A DNA stretch of 64,000 nt from positions 1 to 64,000 of the forward strand of contig BGZK01002073.1 of the NCBI GenBank assembly GCA_005406025.1, given 5' to 3'. A program made the translations under genes and the position numbers. This DNA is from Eumeta japonica (lineage: Eukaryota; Arthropoda; Insecta; Lepidoptera; Psychidae). How positions within the stretch are numbered: the stretch's first letter is position 1; the number at the start of each line of letters is the position of its first letter. A model generated the notes under the pieces. The model ran no database searches. It saw nothing but the letters and a program-made list of their open reading frames with translations, and was not told where the DNA came from. Shown here piece by piece: positions 1 through 11,972 of the stretch.

Positions 1-284
1 GTCTCTATTCAAATATAGTGAGAACTCATTTAAATGAAATTTACCCACAAAGATGGATGGGCCGCAGTGGCCTCATAAGATGGCCTCCGAGATCACCAGA
101 CCTAAACCCGATCCATTTTTTTTATTTAGGGCTTTTACAAGGAATTGTGTACTCAAAAGAAAGTTCAACATTAGAAGAGTTAAAAAGAAAATTAATACAA
201 GCGGACACAAATGTATGTGAACAGAGAAACGGGTTTCAAAAGTTAAACAGAATTTTTAAGAAGATGAAGCCATCTTTTCATTAG
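1..284 (+). pseudogene. C-terminal fragment of a Tc1/mariner-superfamily transposase, cut by the window edge
   Basis: The reading frame is open from the left edge to a TAG at 282-284. It contains a block beginning WPPRSPDLNPI followed by HFF, the usual setting of the last conserved catalytic-domain region in insect Tc1/mariner-like transposases, then a leucine- and lysine-rich tail ending in KPSFH. The aspartate in SPDLNP is present, while the family's following acidic position reads as His (PIHFF), a sign of decay. No inverted repeat could be tied to it. It lies in an intron of the USP5 gene, on the same strand. It is almost certainly a dead or partial copy; the rest lies outside the window. 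Confidence 0.7.
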
Positions 285-1894
285 GGTAGGCGGCCGTCAT
301 TTCTAACTTTTTTTATTTATTTTTAATAGTTGTACTGTACATTATGTTGTACACTTTTTTGTGTAAACCCATGGAAATAGCTGATTAAATTAACAGCTTA
401 AATTGCTAACACAATAGAGATGTTTTTAAGACAAAAAGTAAAAAAATGATTTATCTTATTTTTATGAATTAGAGCCTTGCAAAATAAAAGGACAAAAAAA
501 ATTTTTTCATCTTTTTTTTAATACAGGTGAAGCTCGAAAAAATAAATATACATTTATTAAACTAGACTAAAGATTTGGATTTGTTTCTAATAGAAATTAG
601 GAATGTTGAACTCTTAGGTTTGTCACAGCTCTGTACTTAGTTGACGAATCGGAATATATACCAAAAAATAGTTAAATGTGAATAACATTGAAATTATCCA
701 AAATCGGCAAACATACATGGGGTCCATTAGATGGGTATTGGGGTCATCTACCACCCTGCCTATGTTGATCCGTCCTCAATGTAATACTTGTATAAAACAC
801 ATTGAACTTTAATATTCTGTTACTAACTTTGATAGTAACAAAGTGTCATGATTTAATATAATTTCTAATCATAATAATTACTTTGTGACATAAAACTCAT
901 TGATGTTCTACCTTATACATTATTAATGTTACCAGAATTTAGAGATAGATATAATTTATTTGTTTTAACATCATGTGTAATATGTTGTTTTAAAAGGCCT
1001 TGTTATGTGCAAGGTTCATAACTTTTATAATACAATGGCCATATTTAAATTTGTATAAAAGAAATATTTGTTGTTTATTATATTGATGATAATGGAATGT
1101 ACTCCGTATATAATTTTATTTCATTTCATTACAAAACGAAAGCATTTTTCAGAGAAAAGCAATGCTTTATTTGTTTTACCCCTAATATATAAACCTGTTA
1201 AAAACCTCCCTTAGAGACCCTCAACCCAGAGTTAGGCCCAGTCAGATAGAAAAAATAATAGTAGGAAAAATATTAAAAAAAAGAAATACATAGATAACAT
1301 TAAACCTACATTTTTATTAATTATTACATTTTTTTTTAATTTTAAAGTTAATAAAAAGGCATGCCTTTTTTGAATGGTACTCATTTTAGAATTTGTCATA
1401 GAAAGGGGTGCGCACGCGCAATCGACACTGTAAATACAGTTGCCGCGACACCGCGATGGCCAGACAGATCAGTCAGCATCATTGTAGTGATAACGCACGT
1501 TGAATATTTATATTATTTCAAGTTTCATGAAAAAAAAATAGCTATAACCTTGGTAATAGATTTTACGTCATCACACTGTAATGGATCTCCAACGGAGGTT
1601 ATTACCACATTGTATACATGCATTGCTTTTTTTTTTTGAGAAGAAATTCTTTGCTTTGATCTTCATAAATATCAATATTTTCAAATTGTTTATATCAAAC
1701 AACAGATATTTCGAGGAAATATTTTACATTTAGTTTTGTATAAATCCAATAATTTGTTTGATATTTATAATTATTTCAAAATGTACAAGTCATGCTATAT
1801 AGTAATAATTAATGATAATTTCTGATAACCATCAAATTGTGCCACAGACTTGCCACATGCCTGTTAATGATTTTATACCTTTTCAACACGAAAG
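285..1894 (+). other. USP5 intron, no further exon recognised
   Basis: A/T-rich sequence. A 92-codon open frame at 1361-1639 has no recognisable motif and is judged chance or repeat-derived. No UBA1 or catalytic-cysteine exon of USP5 was found, so the preceding exon lies outside the window. Confidence 0.6.
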
Positions 1895-3894
1895 CATCCT
1901 CTCTGGACGAATCGAGCATAGAGACGGTCGTGAACATGGGCTTCACGCGACCGCAGGCGTGTCGCGCGCTCACGGCGGCCGAGGGCGATGTGGCACGCGC
2001 CCTTGACTGGATCTTCAGTCACGCCGACGAGCTGGACGCCGCCGACGCGCCCCCGGCCGCTGCCCCCGTCGACGCCGCCAGGGACGGGCCCGAAAGTTAG
2101 TATATTCTTATTTTCACAAGTAAATCCATCTCTAATCTCACTAGTATATCGTTTTTCTACTCATTCATTTACTTTAATCCTGCTGCGTACATCTCATATT
2201 TAAAAAAAAAATCAAAGTATTTGTTTAACATTTATTGAAACACCTATGCAAAAAGAAATATATAACCATCACCAATATCATATCACATATCACTATTTAC
2301 TTATTATATCCTATTAAACATTTTCCATTTCAATAATCCATTCCAGCTATTAATTTTAAATATTTTAATAGTAGTTCTACTTTTTTAATTAATATGTGCT
2401 TATGATAGATGATTTCTTTAGTTTATGAGATTTGAATGATCGTCTATGTTAAAAAAGAAATTATTACAAGAATTGAATGTGACAACACAATGATTACTTT
2501 AAGTCATAGTTTTAGCTCTAAAAAGGAACTTATGTACAAAAAAATAATAGCAAAAGATGGTCTCATGTTGATGTGACCCATTATAATTTATAAGCTATAA
2601 GTAATAGCTTGTTAGTGATGTAGAAAATCCTAAAAAAATCTCGGAAATTTATTAGTGTAATTGGTAGAGAAATAGCTTTGATTTATCAATTGATCTTAAC
2701 TTATTGGTTCATGGTAAAACATAACCTTTTGCTGTCCAAAAAATTGTTACAACAATAGTGAAGTTTCAGTTGGAAACCATCCAGCATTTTCTGTAATGAT
2801 GCATTAAATCCAACCAACTACATTATTTTTCAAGGAACATAAACTTTTTCCATCAATAATTAGAAAATATCTTAACAGATTAAATCTTCATACAGATGGT
2901 GTTTTCAGTAGTCAGATCTATTTTAAATTAAATTTTAAACGAATGCTTACTATTATTCCCTTTTTATTTTATTTTCCATATCAATTGCAATCTCATATTT
3001 TAACTTTCTAGTCTTATGGACAGGTATAATTAATAAGACCAATTGTTTAATCTTAATGCAAGTACATGTATTGTTTGATTGTAGAATACAAGTTGGTAGC
3101 ATTCATCTCACACATGGGCACGTCGACGATGGTCGGCCACTATGTGTGCCATTTGCTACATGACGGCCGCTGGGTTATTTTCAACGACAATAAGGTAGTA
3201 TTTTGTGATGATATATTAAGTGTGTATTATAAAATACTAGCTTTTCGCCCGCCTTAGGTCGTCGACATTAGCAATTATTATTTGCCTTGTAACTTCTCAG
3301 CCTAGATCTTTAATGAGGATAATTTTTTTTCTTAATATCCGATTTAATTGAAATAAAACCTATATTCTATTCCAAGCCAAGCTCCTATGTATCCGTAAAA
3401 ACTGATTTTAAAATCTGTTCCATAATTTCAAGGAATGTGTCCGAACAGACAAATAAAAAATATCAAAATCATTGTCTTATATTACATTTCTCTTATCATC
3501 CACTTTTTTATACATATGTTCAATATATAGACACACCGAGTTCTACTGTTTTATTACATATAACATCATAATCTTGTAGCTCTTCCCAAACAGATGCAAT
3601 GCATTCTTTTCTTTTTTTTGTTTCATACATAATTGTAGGACATTTTTATTATGTATTTGTATTGTATTATAGTATTTTTTACATAACTGTTTGACAATAA
3701 TATGTAATTCTATATGAAAATACAAAGTTTTTGGAAAAATTGCAGTAATTATGTGAAAATTCAATTTTATCAAGCAAACACTTTATATGAGACTTGTGTT
3801 AACAATTTAACATATAAACTTTATTCCACAGGTGGCGCTGTCAGAAAATCCGCCCAAAGACCTGGGATATCTTTATTTATATGAAAGGCTGTGA
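1895..3894 (+). CDS. USP5: USP5 / isopeptidase T, 3' coding part (three exons)
   Basis: USP5 hydrolyses unanchored polyubiquitin chains in cytosol and nucleus. Exons are 1895-2095, 3085-3194 and 3832-3894 (TGA 3892-3894), all with AG acceptors and GT donors and matching phases. Exon one holds the second UBA domain ([15 protein letters not shown], then ALDWIFSH). Exon two opens [19 protein letters not shown]; its GHY histidine is the expected catalytic residue of the USP fold, and [10 protein letters not shown] follows. Exon three encodes [14 protein letters not shown], the usual C-terminus. The order and sequence match the end of USP5. Upstream exons lie left of the window. The first listed exon is much richer in G+C than its introns. 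The incoming codon for exon one is completed by one base from an exon not seen here. Confidence 0.95.
3225..3270 (-). repeat. Lepidopteran interspersed-repeat tail in a USP5 intron
   Basis: The bases ctagcttttcgcccgcc are the reverse complement of the 'gggcgaaaagctag' tail common in lepidopteran genomes. They sit just after the donor of the middle USP5 exon shown here. Only the tail is recognisable. Confidence 0.5.
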
Positions 3895-3902
3895 TTGACA
3901 AA

Positions 3903-3908
3903 AATAAA
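3903..3908 (+). promoter_or_regulatory. AATAAA polyadenylation signal candidate for USP5
   Basis: AATAAA lies eight bases after the USP5 stop codon. That is very close, so the real signal could be one of the later A/T-rich motifs. No cleavage-site evidence can be read from the sequence. Confidence 0.35.
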
Positions 3909-6900
3909 GTATACCAAATTTTTTTTGTAAAACTAACGTGAATATCGTTTGGTAGATGTATTTCGAAATTTAAAAAAAAATGTTATGCTATCGCCTAATT
4001 GACTTATGCTATTCTAATTGTTTAATTAGGAGACTGCAAGTACAATAATATGAGACATACAAAGTTTGGAGCTAAAAATTTTATCCAAAAGTGATACATG
4101 CAAAAAAATTAATAAAGCAATTGTTCCTTTTAGGAAATAATTAGTCCTGGTTAGTCGTTATTAGTTAGAATTTTTTAAAATGAAGTTTCTTTTTTGTACG
4201 AAATTTTATTGATAAGATGGTTTTTATTCTGTATTTTACAGCTATTTGTCATCCACCATAAAAGAATTTGCCAAACAAAACATATCTAATATGTAATAGT
4301 CAGCTTCTTATATGAAAATGTTGCAGTGTTGTTTTTTCTAGCTATTGTCATTATTTTGGAAATTTTTGTGAATGATAAATAATTTTCAAATAACAAGATC
4401 TAAATTTCTGTCTTTATTACCAGATAAGTTACAGAAACTGTATACAACGACCAATAAACCTATGAGCTGTACATAGTTTTTTTATAAAAAAAAACATAAG
4501 CCTTCCCTTATACTTAATAAAATTATTTCCTTGACTTTATGATTTCATGATCAATGTTTTAAGTGTAAAGATTTCCTCCATGGCTTTCTTTTTGGCTCAG
4601 TACCATGAATGTCTTTTACATGTATGTTTACTTTTTTAATCTAACCCTAAATAGTAGGGTAGGAACTAGATTTAAAAGTATTATAAACGGATATATATAT
4701 TAATCAGAGTTGAATTTGAACCCAACCCTTTGATATATGTAGATTGTAGACTGTCATAGTTATTCATGGACTAGATCAACCATTACTTTTGAAAACTTTA
4801 ATTGTACATATTTTTTATAGTGAAGTATGTAATATGTTATCACAGAAAATTTACTTCACTTTGAAATTATTTTTTATTTAATAATATACCATGTACATAT
4901 GTGATATTTAGATTATTTTAATGATAAAAAATTGTTCTAAACAAACGTTTCTTTTGTTTTAAAGATATTCTTACAAGTAATGGTCATATTTTTATTAATA
5001 TTACTAAGTAATGTAACAAATTATTTGTAAATAGTAAAATGCCATGAACTTGTGTTAACTGACCGTAAAGGATTTTTTTTTCATTTTAGAAGTATATATT
5101 TATCAAAATATAATTTGCAAGCCATCACACAAAGGCATACTTTTAGCTAGTGTTTAATAAATGAGATGCACACACTGTTGAGATAAATCAGCGGGAGGAT
5201 AAGGGGTGTGCACTGGTCTTTCTGTGTGCGTCACTGCTACCAAATTACTTTTAATATAAGAGAAAAATTAAATGGAGTAAAATTAAAAGATTAATGATGG
5301 CTGCATGTAATAAAGTTTAACCGGCTTATGTGCAAGTACTACTGCCGTTCAATGATTCAAGAAATTAAGGAAACATTGATGAGGTTCTCATAACGACATG
5401 ACAATATAAGACAGCAGTTAGATTGTTACTTTAATAACTGAAAATTGGGAATATGTAAAAAACATGTGTAAATAGATTTTGTTCAATTTATTTTATAAAG
5501 TTCTATTACTGTGATTTTTTTCAGATTTATAAATAATAAGAATACATAGTTCAATAGTTGAGTGGAGAAACTTTGAAAGCCAATACATCCACAAAATATA
5601 TACAGAAAAGTATGAAATACATCCCTCAAACAAAAACTCACTTAAGAAACTTTTAAATAGTTTTAGACATCTCACGTAATTGCATCCAAAAAAGATTTAA
5701 CTTCTTTTTGATTTTATGGTTAAAAGTTACTACAAAGTTGATATAGAAAAATGACTGACACGGATAGACAAAAGGATGAATTTTTTTTATAGTATTTTTG
5801 AGGGCAAACAAGCTTACAAGTTACTAGAGAGAAGATAGTCATCACTGCCCAAGAACATTCGCAACCCTGAAGTCACCAGTGCGTTACCGGCCTCTTGAAT
5901 AGAAATATATGATGGAGGGAGGACAAGGCCAGGGCCTTATGGGAGGTTCTCTTTTGGCTTCCACTAAGGAACCTTAAAAACACTTAGCATAATATTTAAG
6001 ACAATGCAGATTAAAGTATCGCTGTGCTAGTTTTTATTTTTAGATTGACTAAATTTAGATATGCTTAACTAATGTTATTAGTTAAGGGTCTCCAGACACT
6101 AACACTCAATTGGAATAAGTTTGGTAACTAATGAGTGTATATTTAAATCAAACATGACTCCTTGAAATTCTTTGGGCTTCAACGGGGAGGACAGCAAGAA
6201 CATTAGTTTAAAAAACATTTCATGTCATAAGCTCTTAACAAATTTGTTTACTTATGTGAGAATACTGTCTGTTAACTTATAAGATTCTATACATGTAAAT
6301 GGAACTCCTACAGAATTACTCTCAACTTTTGTGTCTATTTGTGACAGACGATTCACTTTAAATTTTGCTGGATTAAAGAAATTGAAATTAGGTACAAACA
6401 CAGAGATGACCCAGTTATTTATGTAATAACGTAAAGGATGTATTATGTAAATAAACAAATTCTAATTTTAAGGATAAACTGGAAAATGTAAAAAAAAACC
6501 TTAAGTACATACCCACACATGAAGGGTCTGAATAATGAGAGTCATGTGAAAAATATACATTTCTTTTTATAATTATAAAATACATAGTTTAAAATATATA
6601 CTAAAATACCACCCTATAACTCTGAAAGTATCAAGCCTAAAATTTTGTTAAAATAGGGCTCAATAATTATTAACATGATCTAATTTTAAAAAAGTTTGGA
6701 AAATCCGAAAGCGCATCTCATGTGATGATGCCCATTAAATTTTTGATAGGAAACTAATAACTATTGTTCTTACAAGTGAAATGAAAGAACAAAAAAATTG
6801 CCTCAACAACAACATAGTGATATCTGTAAGCGGTGATTGGTATTAGAATACTTGTACTCAATTGATAAATGCTGATGTAGCTGCCACACTCACCTCAAAA

Positions 6901-7380
6901 TTATACATATTACCTATAATTTAATGACATTGAATCAGCCATTTTTAACAGGAAATTACAAAGTTAATAAAAAACGGACTAATGAATTTCTTTCACAAGT
7001 TATCTTGTTTTCAAGTTTCATACATACATTATCCTAGACTATTGATGTTTTTTCATTTGTATTTCGTTGACATGTTGATTGTCACGACAATTTTCAGAAA
7101 TCTGGCCTAAAATTTGATTTAATCACATTATTATTAAAAACTATTTCTAGTGCATAGTTGTCATCAAAAAGCATAAAAAATGTAATTAAAAAAATAGGTC
7201 TTACGAATTATCTCGTAGTTTGCTTTTGTAACAGAAATCTCTTTGCGGAAGCCAACTATGAGTTAATTCGCACACAAATTCGCTTTGAGGTATCACTTTT
7301 CTAAAGCTGAATCATAGATACTTGTCCGTATTTGTCAGTAGTATCTCAGAAATTGTTGAGTGTATCACATTTAGAGTGTT
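3909..7380. other. Intergenic DNA between convergent USP5 and mRpS18A
   Basis: About 3.5 kb of A/T-rich DNA without a supportable gene. The stretch near 5845-5970 contains the 'acattcgcaaccctgaagtcacc…gcgttaccggcctcttgaa' pattern seen in lepidopteran interspersed repeats. The open frames on the minus strand (for example 5493-5675 and 6252-6458) show no motif and no splice logic. Confidence 0.6.
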
Positions 7381-7412
7381 TTGTTTTATAATTAAATTAT
7401 CAAGAACTTAAT

Positions 7413-7807
7413 ATGGATAAGAAAAGACCACTGACTCAAAATGAAATTGAGTACTACGCAAATCTAAGTTATTCAGAATTTGATGGCATTTTTGACAAAA
7501 ATGGTAACAACAGTAGCAATTACAAATCAATCTGAGAATTCAAATAACAATGTAGATGAAGTCGTCTCCGAACCTGAAGTTGATCCTGAACCTGAAGGTA
7601 ATGACTATGTTTCCCAAGCAACAACATCAAGGACAAATGATAATTTGTGGACAGAAATGCAACAAAATCCTGAACTATTTATTTTCCAAGAAAATGTTGG
7701 TGTGAAATTGGATACAACGCAGATAAACGCGTTATTTCTGTCCAACCTGTAAAGAGAAGCCAGCGTTTTGTGTGGAAGACTGTTTTAAGAAGTTCCTCAG
7801 ACAATAA
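7413..7807 (+). pseudogene. Internally deleted piggyBac-like transposase (N-terminus joined to the cysteine-rich C-terminus)
   Basis: ATG at 7413 opens MDKKRPLTQNEIEYYANLSY, then a frame change near 7490-7530 leads into an acidic stretch (VVSEPEVDPEPEGND) and a block with W, NPELFIFQENVGVK, typical of the start of the piggyBac DDE transposase domain. After DTTQINA the next recognisable sequence, in another frame at about 7730-7807, is CPTCKEKPAFCVEDCF, the cysteine-rich C-terminal end, followed by a stop. The several hundred residues between, including the catalytic aspartates, are missing. Terminal repeats and TTAA target sites could not be fixed by eye. It is a deletion derivative that cannot encode a working enzyme but could once have been moved in trans. 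Confidence 0.75.
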
Positions 7808-8521
7808 AATATTATTTTATTTCTTGAATTTGAGCTAATTTTTATAATTATATTTTTTCTTTTCCCAGGAGCCATCTTATTGATATTAGCACTGATTTAT
7901 TATCTTGTAGTTGGCAGTCAATGTGTAAAATAATTATCTGAAACTGAAAAAATTTTTGATCGTAAGGCACTTTCAAATGCTTACCATTATAAACCTTGAG
8001 AAAAAATAAACTAATTTTTTGAGTAAATAATTTCAAAATGTTCTACAAGAAAACTGATAATGGTCTGTAAAAACTTATAAAGGGCTTGCTTCTTTCGCCT
8101 AATTACACTTATAATGAACTTTGGTTACTTGAAACATTACTGTAAAATGTTAATATTAAATAAGACTATAAGAATGAGTAGGAAACGAAACAATTAAGAT
8201 TAGCTATTAATTAACAAATCATAAACCCGCATTAGATTCCACACTTTCATAGAAGTTCAATTAAGACAGTTACATTTTCTGTATTGATTATAGAGCAAAT
8301 AACAAATCACATATTTATCTAACTTATACATAGACTGTGTTTTTAGATAAATTAACTTTATTACAAGAATAAAAGGAGAAATTTTGTATTGTACAAGGAA
8401 ATAAATAAATAAATAAGTTACACTAAAAATTCATTTAATTCCAGAATTCAATATGACATGAATTCTATTAACAAAACTGGAAATGATTTAAATTAGATCT
8501 TATGACAATTTACAATTATGA
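7808..8521. other. Short intergenic stretch and mRpS18A 3' UTR
   Basis: No gene is visible. The minus-strand polyadenylation motif AATAAA (TTTATT on the + strand at 8357-8362) lies about 160 bases past the mRpS18A stop and is a reasonable end for that transcript. A 62-codon frame at 7848-8036 is uninformative. Confidence 0.5.
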
Positions 8522-11500
8522 CTACCGCTTGAAACGGTCGACAGGTTTAGGTATCCTCTTCCAGAAAATTGTAGCTTCATCAAAATAGGTATTATACTTC
8601 TTGTACCCAAAGCGCAACTTAGGATCTTTCTTGCAATTATTTGGAGTCAAATTAATCATGAGACCTAAAAGTAGAATAATATATTCCTATTTTACCAAAT
8701 ATTTTTCACATAAAAAACAAATGAGTGCTTTTGTTTTAATATAGATAATACAAAGTGAAAAATAGAATCAAAGAATTTCATTTAATATATTAGGAAAAAT
8801 ATTTATTAGGAGTACAAATAAGTTTCTGCCGTTTTTTGTCAATAAAATAATATTTATTGTGAAAGAATGGTATTTAATTTCAATCGAAGTATTGTCCATC
8901 ACCAGCAAATATTTTTTTCTATCTTTCAAGCAGCATTCGGATTCCAAGTCTGAAGAACTCCTTATCTTTTGAGGTTATCTATAAATCAACCCAATTTTTG
9001 GTATCTTCATATGATGTGAACCTCTGCTCTGACAGAGCATATGCCATTGACCGGAACAGATGATAGTCAAACAACGCAATGTCTGATGAATACAGCGGGT
9101 GAGGTAGTACTTCCCAATCAAGTGTTTTCAAATAATTTTTCATGGGAACCACTACATGTGGATAATCATTATCAAATAGAACAATTTTGTCATGTCTGGA
9201 GTGTATTGAGGGCGTTTTTCCTTCAGAACTCGGCTCAATTTCATCAAATTTGTTCGGTATAGAATTCTAGTGATTGTTTCACTTGGATTAAGCAACTTGT
9301 AATACACCACACCCAGCTGATCCCACCAAATACACAGCATAAGTTTTTATCCATGAATATTCAGTTTACTGTGAATGTTGACATTTGGCCAGGTAGTCCC
9401 CATGATTTTCTTTTTTTTGGATTATCATAATGTATCCACTTTTTTTGTGCCTAGCTAGCAGCATTTCACTCATACATAGTCAGCGTTCAACATCTTACGG
9501 CTTTAATTCGTATGGAACACAATTACCTTGTTTATGAAACATTCCTAACGAATTTAAACAATATGAGACTATTTGCTGAGTGACTTCTAGAGTAAGTGCA
9601 AGTTTCTTTTGTGTTTGAGACGAATCTTCCTCAATTCCTCATAAATTTTTGGACGATCTTTGTCTTCTATGCACATATCAGCATTTTTAAACTTTTGAAA
9701 CCACTCACGACATGTTCTCTCACTCAAGGCAGCCTCATTATATGCTTTTACGAGCAAACGATGTGCTTCAGCTGCAGATTTTTTTAAATTAAAGAAGTAA
9801 AGTAAAAGTTCCCACAAATGATGCTTATTTGGCTCAAATTTAGACATTTTTGAATAAAAAAAATATATGATGTTCATATAAAGTTCATAATATGATAGGG
9901 TTATGTTGTTTTTGAATGAGCAACCTAATTTTCAAGCCAGTTATCATCTGTTAATTCTAACATAAGCCTCGTGCCATGACATCTCTCTCAAAATGGCAGA
10001 AACTTATTTGTACTCTTAATATTTATTAAAAATCATATACAAAATAGTGAATTATAAATTATATCACAAAAATACTATATAGAAAGAAAATTGCATGGAG
10101 AGTTGCATAATGCTTTTTTTATGTTACAATTTCTACCAGTCTACTCCTATTATAAGTCACAAAGGAATTCTAAAAATAAAAATTTAGGAACTATAAACTG
10201 AGTATAATCTATAATAGAGTCTTAATTGCTACTTATGTACAGTAGTGAAAAATGGGTATAACTGAAGAAAAATGAAAGTAGAATCATGGCGGCAGAGATA
10301 AAAATCTCTGCATAATATGTGTGGAGTGTTTTGAAAGATATATTTAAGAACATTGATATCAGAGAATGGTGTGTGGTCAGCTCCGCTGTGGCAAATATTG
10401 TATTTTTAAAGCCCTACAATATACATATAATATGGTGAGCAGATTTGCTGTTTTGAAAAAAATATGTAATACGCACTTAGATGTTATTTTGTAATATGAT
10501 TGTTTACAAAGTCAAAAAAGCATTTTAGTGTAATACATAAATTTTCCTTTTTGGTTTTTCTATGTGACTGTCATGAATATTGTTAGACCAACAGTCCATA
10601 AAAAATTGCCAATTACTAGATCATTTTATAAAATCAAAATAGTAGTCAATTGAAATTATAAATGTTTCTAATAATTGTAAAAATAGATTTACAAGGAAGA
10701 AAACAATAATGTTTATGGTGATTTTAGGTTAGGTTAGATGTCGTGTGAAAAGAAGATTTCCAAAATAGATTAACTTTGTATGGCATTGATTTTTTCATTA
10801 ACTTATAGAAGACTGTATTTTAAGATTAAAATCATTTACATCTATGAAATTTTATTATATTCTTATTTTAAGCACCAAAATTATATCAATCACAATTATG
10901 TTTGTTATAATTATAACTTCTTATTGAAATAAAATCATAATCTGCTTATAAAGTAGTTAATATTTATTGTCATCTTTTTATCACCAGATTCATGTGATTT
11001 GAAACTTAAACCTTTGCACTGCCCAATGCAGATTGGAATTGGTAACAACCAATATCATCAATACAGCAATAATGTCTACAGGTAACATCTTAACATGCTA
11101 TCAGAAGCACAGACAGTATTTTTAATTTGACTTATGTTAGTAACGTATGTTCTACATTATGATACACAGCCATTTATCCACCATTTAGCTAGGTCACGTT
11201 TTTTTTTTATTTATTACCTACCCAAAAGCAACCATTTAAGTTAATTTTTCATTTATGCATACAATACCTAGTCACATTTATAAATGTAAGCAATGTATAA
11301 ATTTAAGCAAATATGAAAATAGTGACAATATTTGGAAATTTTGATTGTTGAAATATCTTAAGAAACATTTTTTTTATTCATTGATATTTGTTTTTCCTCT
11401 TGTATAATTTAAAAAATTATAATCTCTACTTTGGAAACATTACACAGATCAAACCTGCTTTTTGTGCCATAGTAACCATTGTTCCAATTTTCTTTTGTTG

Positions 11501-11972
11501 CCTTTTGCAGAGGCCAGTAATACGACGAGGCAGCATGCAACCATCAGATCTTACAAACTGACTCAAAATTAAGACATCCGTGTGTTTCACGTCTAAATTT
11601 AAAGCACACATGTAGCATAACTCCTTCTCACTACTGACATTTTGGTTACGGACTAAAAGTTCAGTTCTCGGTGAAGACACCTGCACACCTTCGATAACTA
11701 GATTATTTCCGTCTTTCTGTTCTCGTACTAAAATTAGAGTTAAAAAAAATTATGTTTGTAACGCATTACTTATAGACAAAATTATGAAGAATAGCTGAAC
11801 AGAATTCTCATAATTATAGGTTACTATTTAGAGCAAATTACATTTACATATTTTTAACTAATCACTTACTTTCTTTGAGGTTTAGCGGTCTAGTCGTAGA
11901 TAACGTGCGAACCGAATTTGTGAAAAGTAAATTTTTGGAGAACGAAAAACCAGCTCGAAACAACCCTACCAT
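8522..11972 (-). CDS. mRpS18A: Mitochondrial small-subunit ribosomal protein S18A, complete (three exons)
   Basis: A structural protein of the mitochondrial 28S ribosomal subunit (bS18m family, MRPS18A paralogue). Exons in transcript order are 11972-11870, 11727-11455 and 8664-8522 (stop TAG 8522-8524), giving 519 nt and 172 residues. The N-terminus MVGLFRAGFSFSKNLLF is Arg/Lys/Ser-rich without acidic residues, as in a mitochondrial presequence. The core carries CYMCALNL, then DVLILSQFVRSDGCMLPRR, ITGLCKRQQKKI and MVTMAQKAGL, matching the S18 domain. The C-terminus ends KKDPKLRFGYKKYN…FWKRIPKPVDRFKR. The middle exon's true donor is CAG|GTTTGA at 11455; reading on for eight more codons to a TAG gives a false C-terminus. 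Convergent with USP5. The second intron (2.8 kb) carries a dead mariner. Confidence 0.95.
8805..10020 (-). mobile_element. Dead mariner transposon with near-perfect terminal inverted repeats
   Basis: The outer 26 bases 8805-8830 and the reverse complement of 9995-10020 differ at one position; the shared core is GAGTACAAATAAGTTTCTGCC. TA ends fit mariner target sites. Length of about 1.2 kb fits a mariner. The transposase runs right to left from ATG at 9847 (MSKFEPNKHHL…FFNLKKSAAEAHRLL, then WFQKFKNAD). Later blocks include QKQGN-like and YELKP patches, KRKSWGLPGQ, LCIWWDQLGVVYY, LFDND and DYHLFRSMAYALSEQRF. There are several frameshifts and stops, and the stretch that normally carries the first catalytic Asp (before WIHYDNP-like sequence) is deleted. 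It therefore cannot act. It sits in the second intron of mRpS18A in the same orientation. Confidence 0.9.
10021..11454 (-). other. Rest of mRpS18A intron 2
   Basis: A/T-rich, no exon or element recognised by eye. The 8-codon run-on after the exon 2 donor (11426-11454) is intronic. Confidence 0.6.

Noticed and set aside
1361..1639. 92-codon + strand frame in the USP5 intron as a possible exon
   Set aside because: No resemblance to USP5 and no acceptor/donor pair in a suitable phase.
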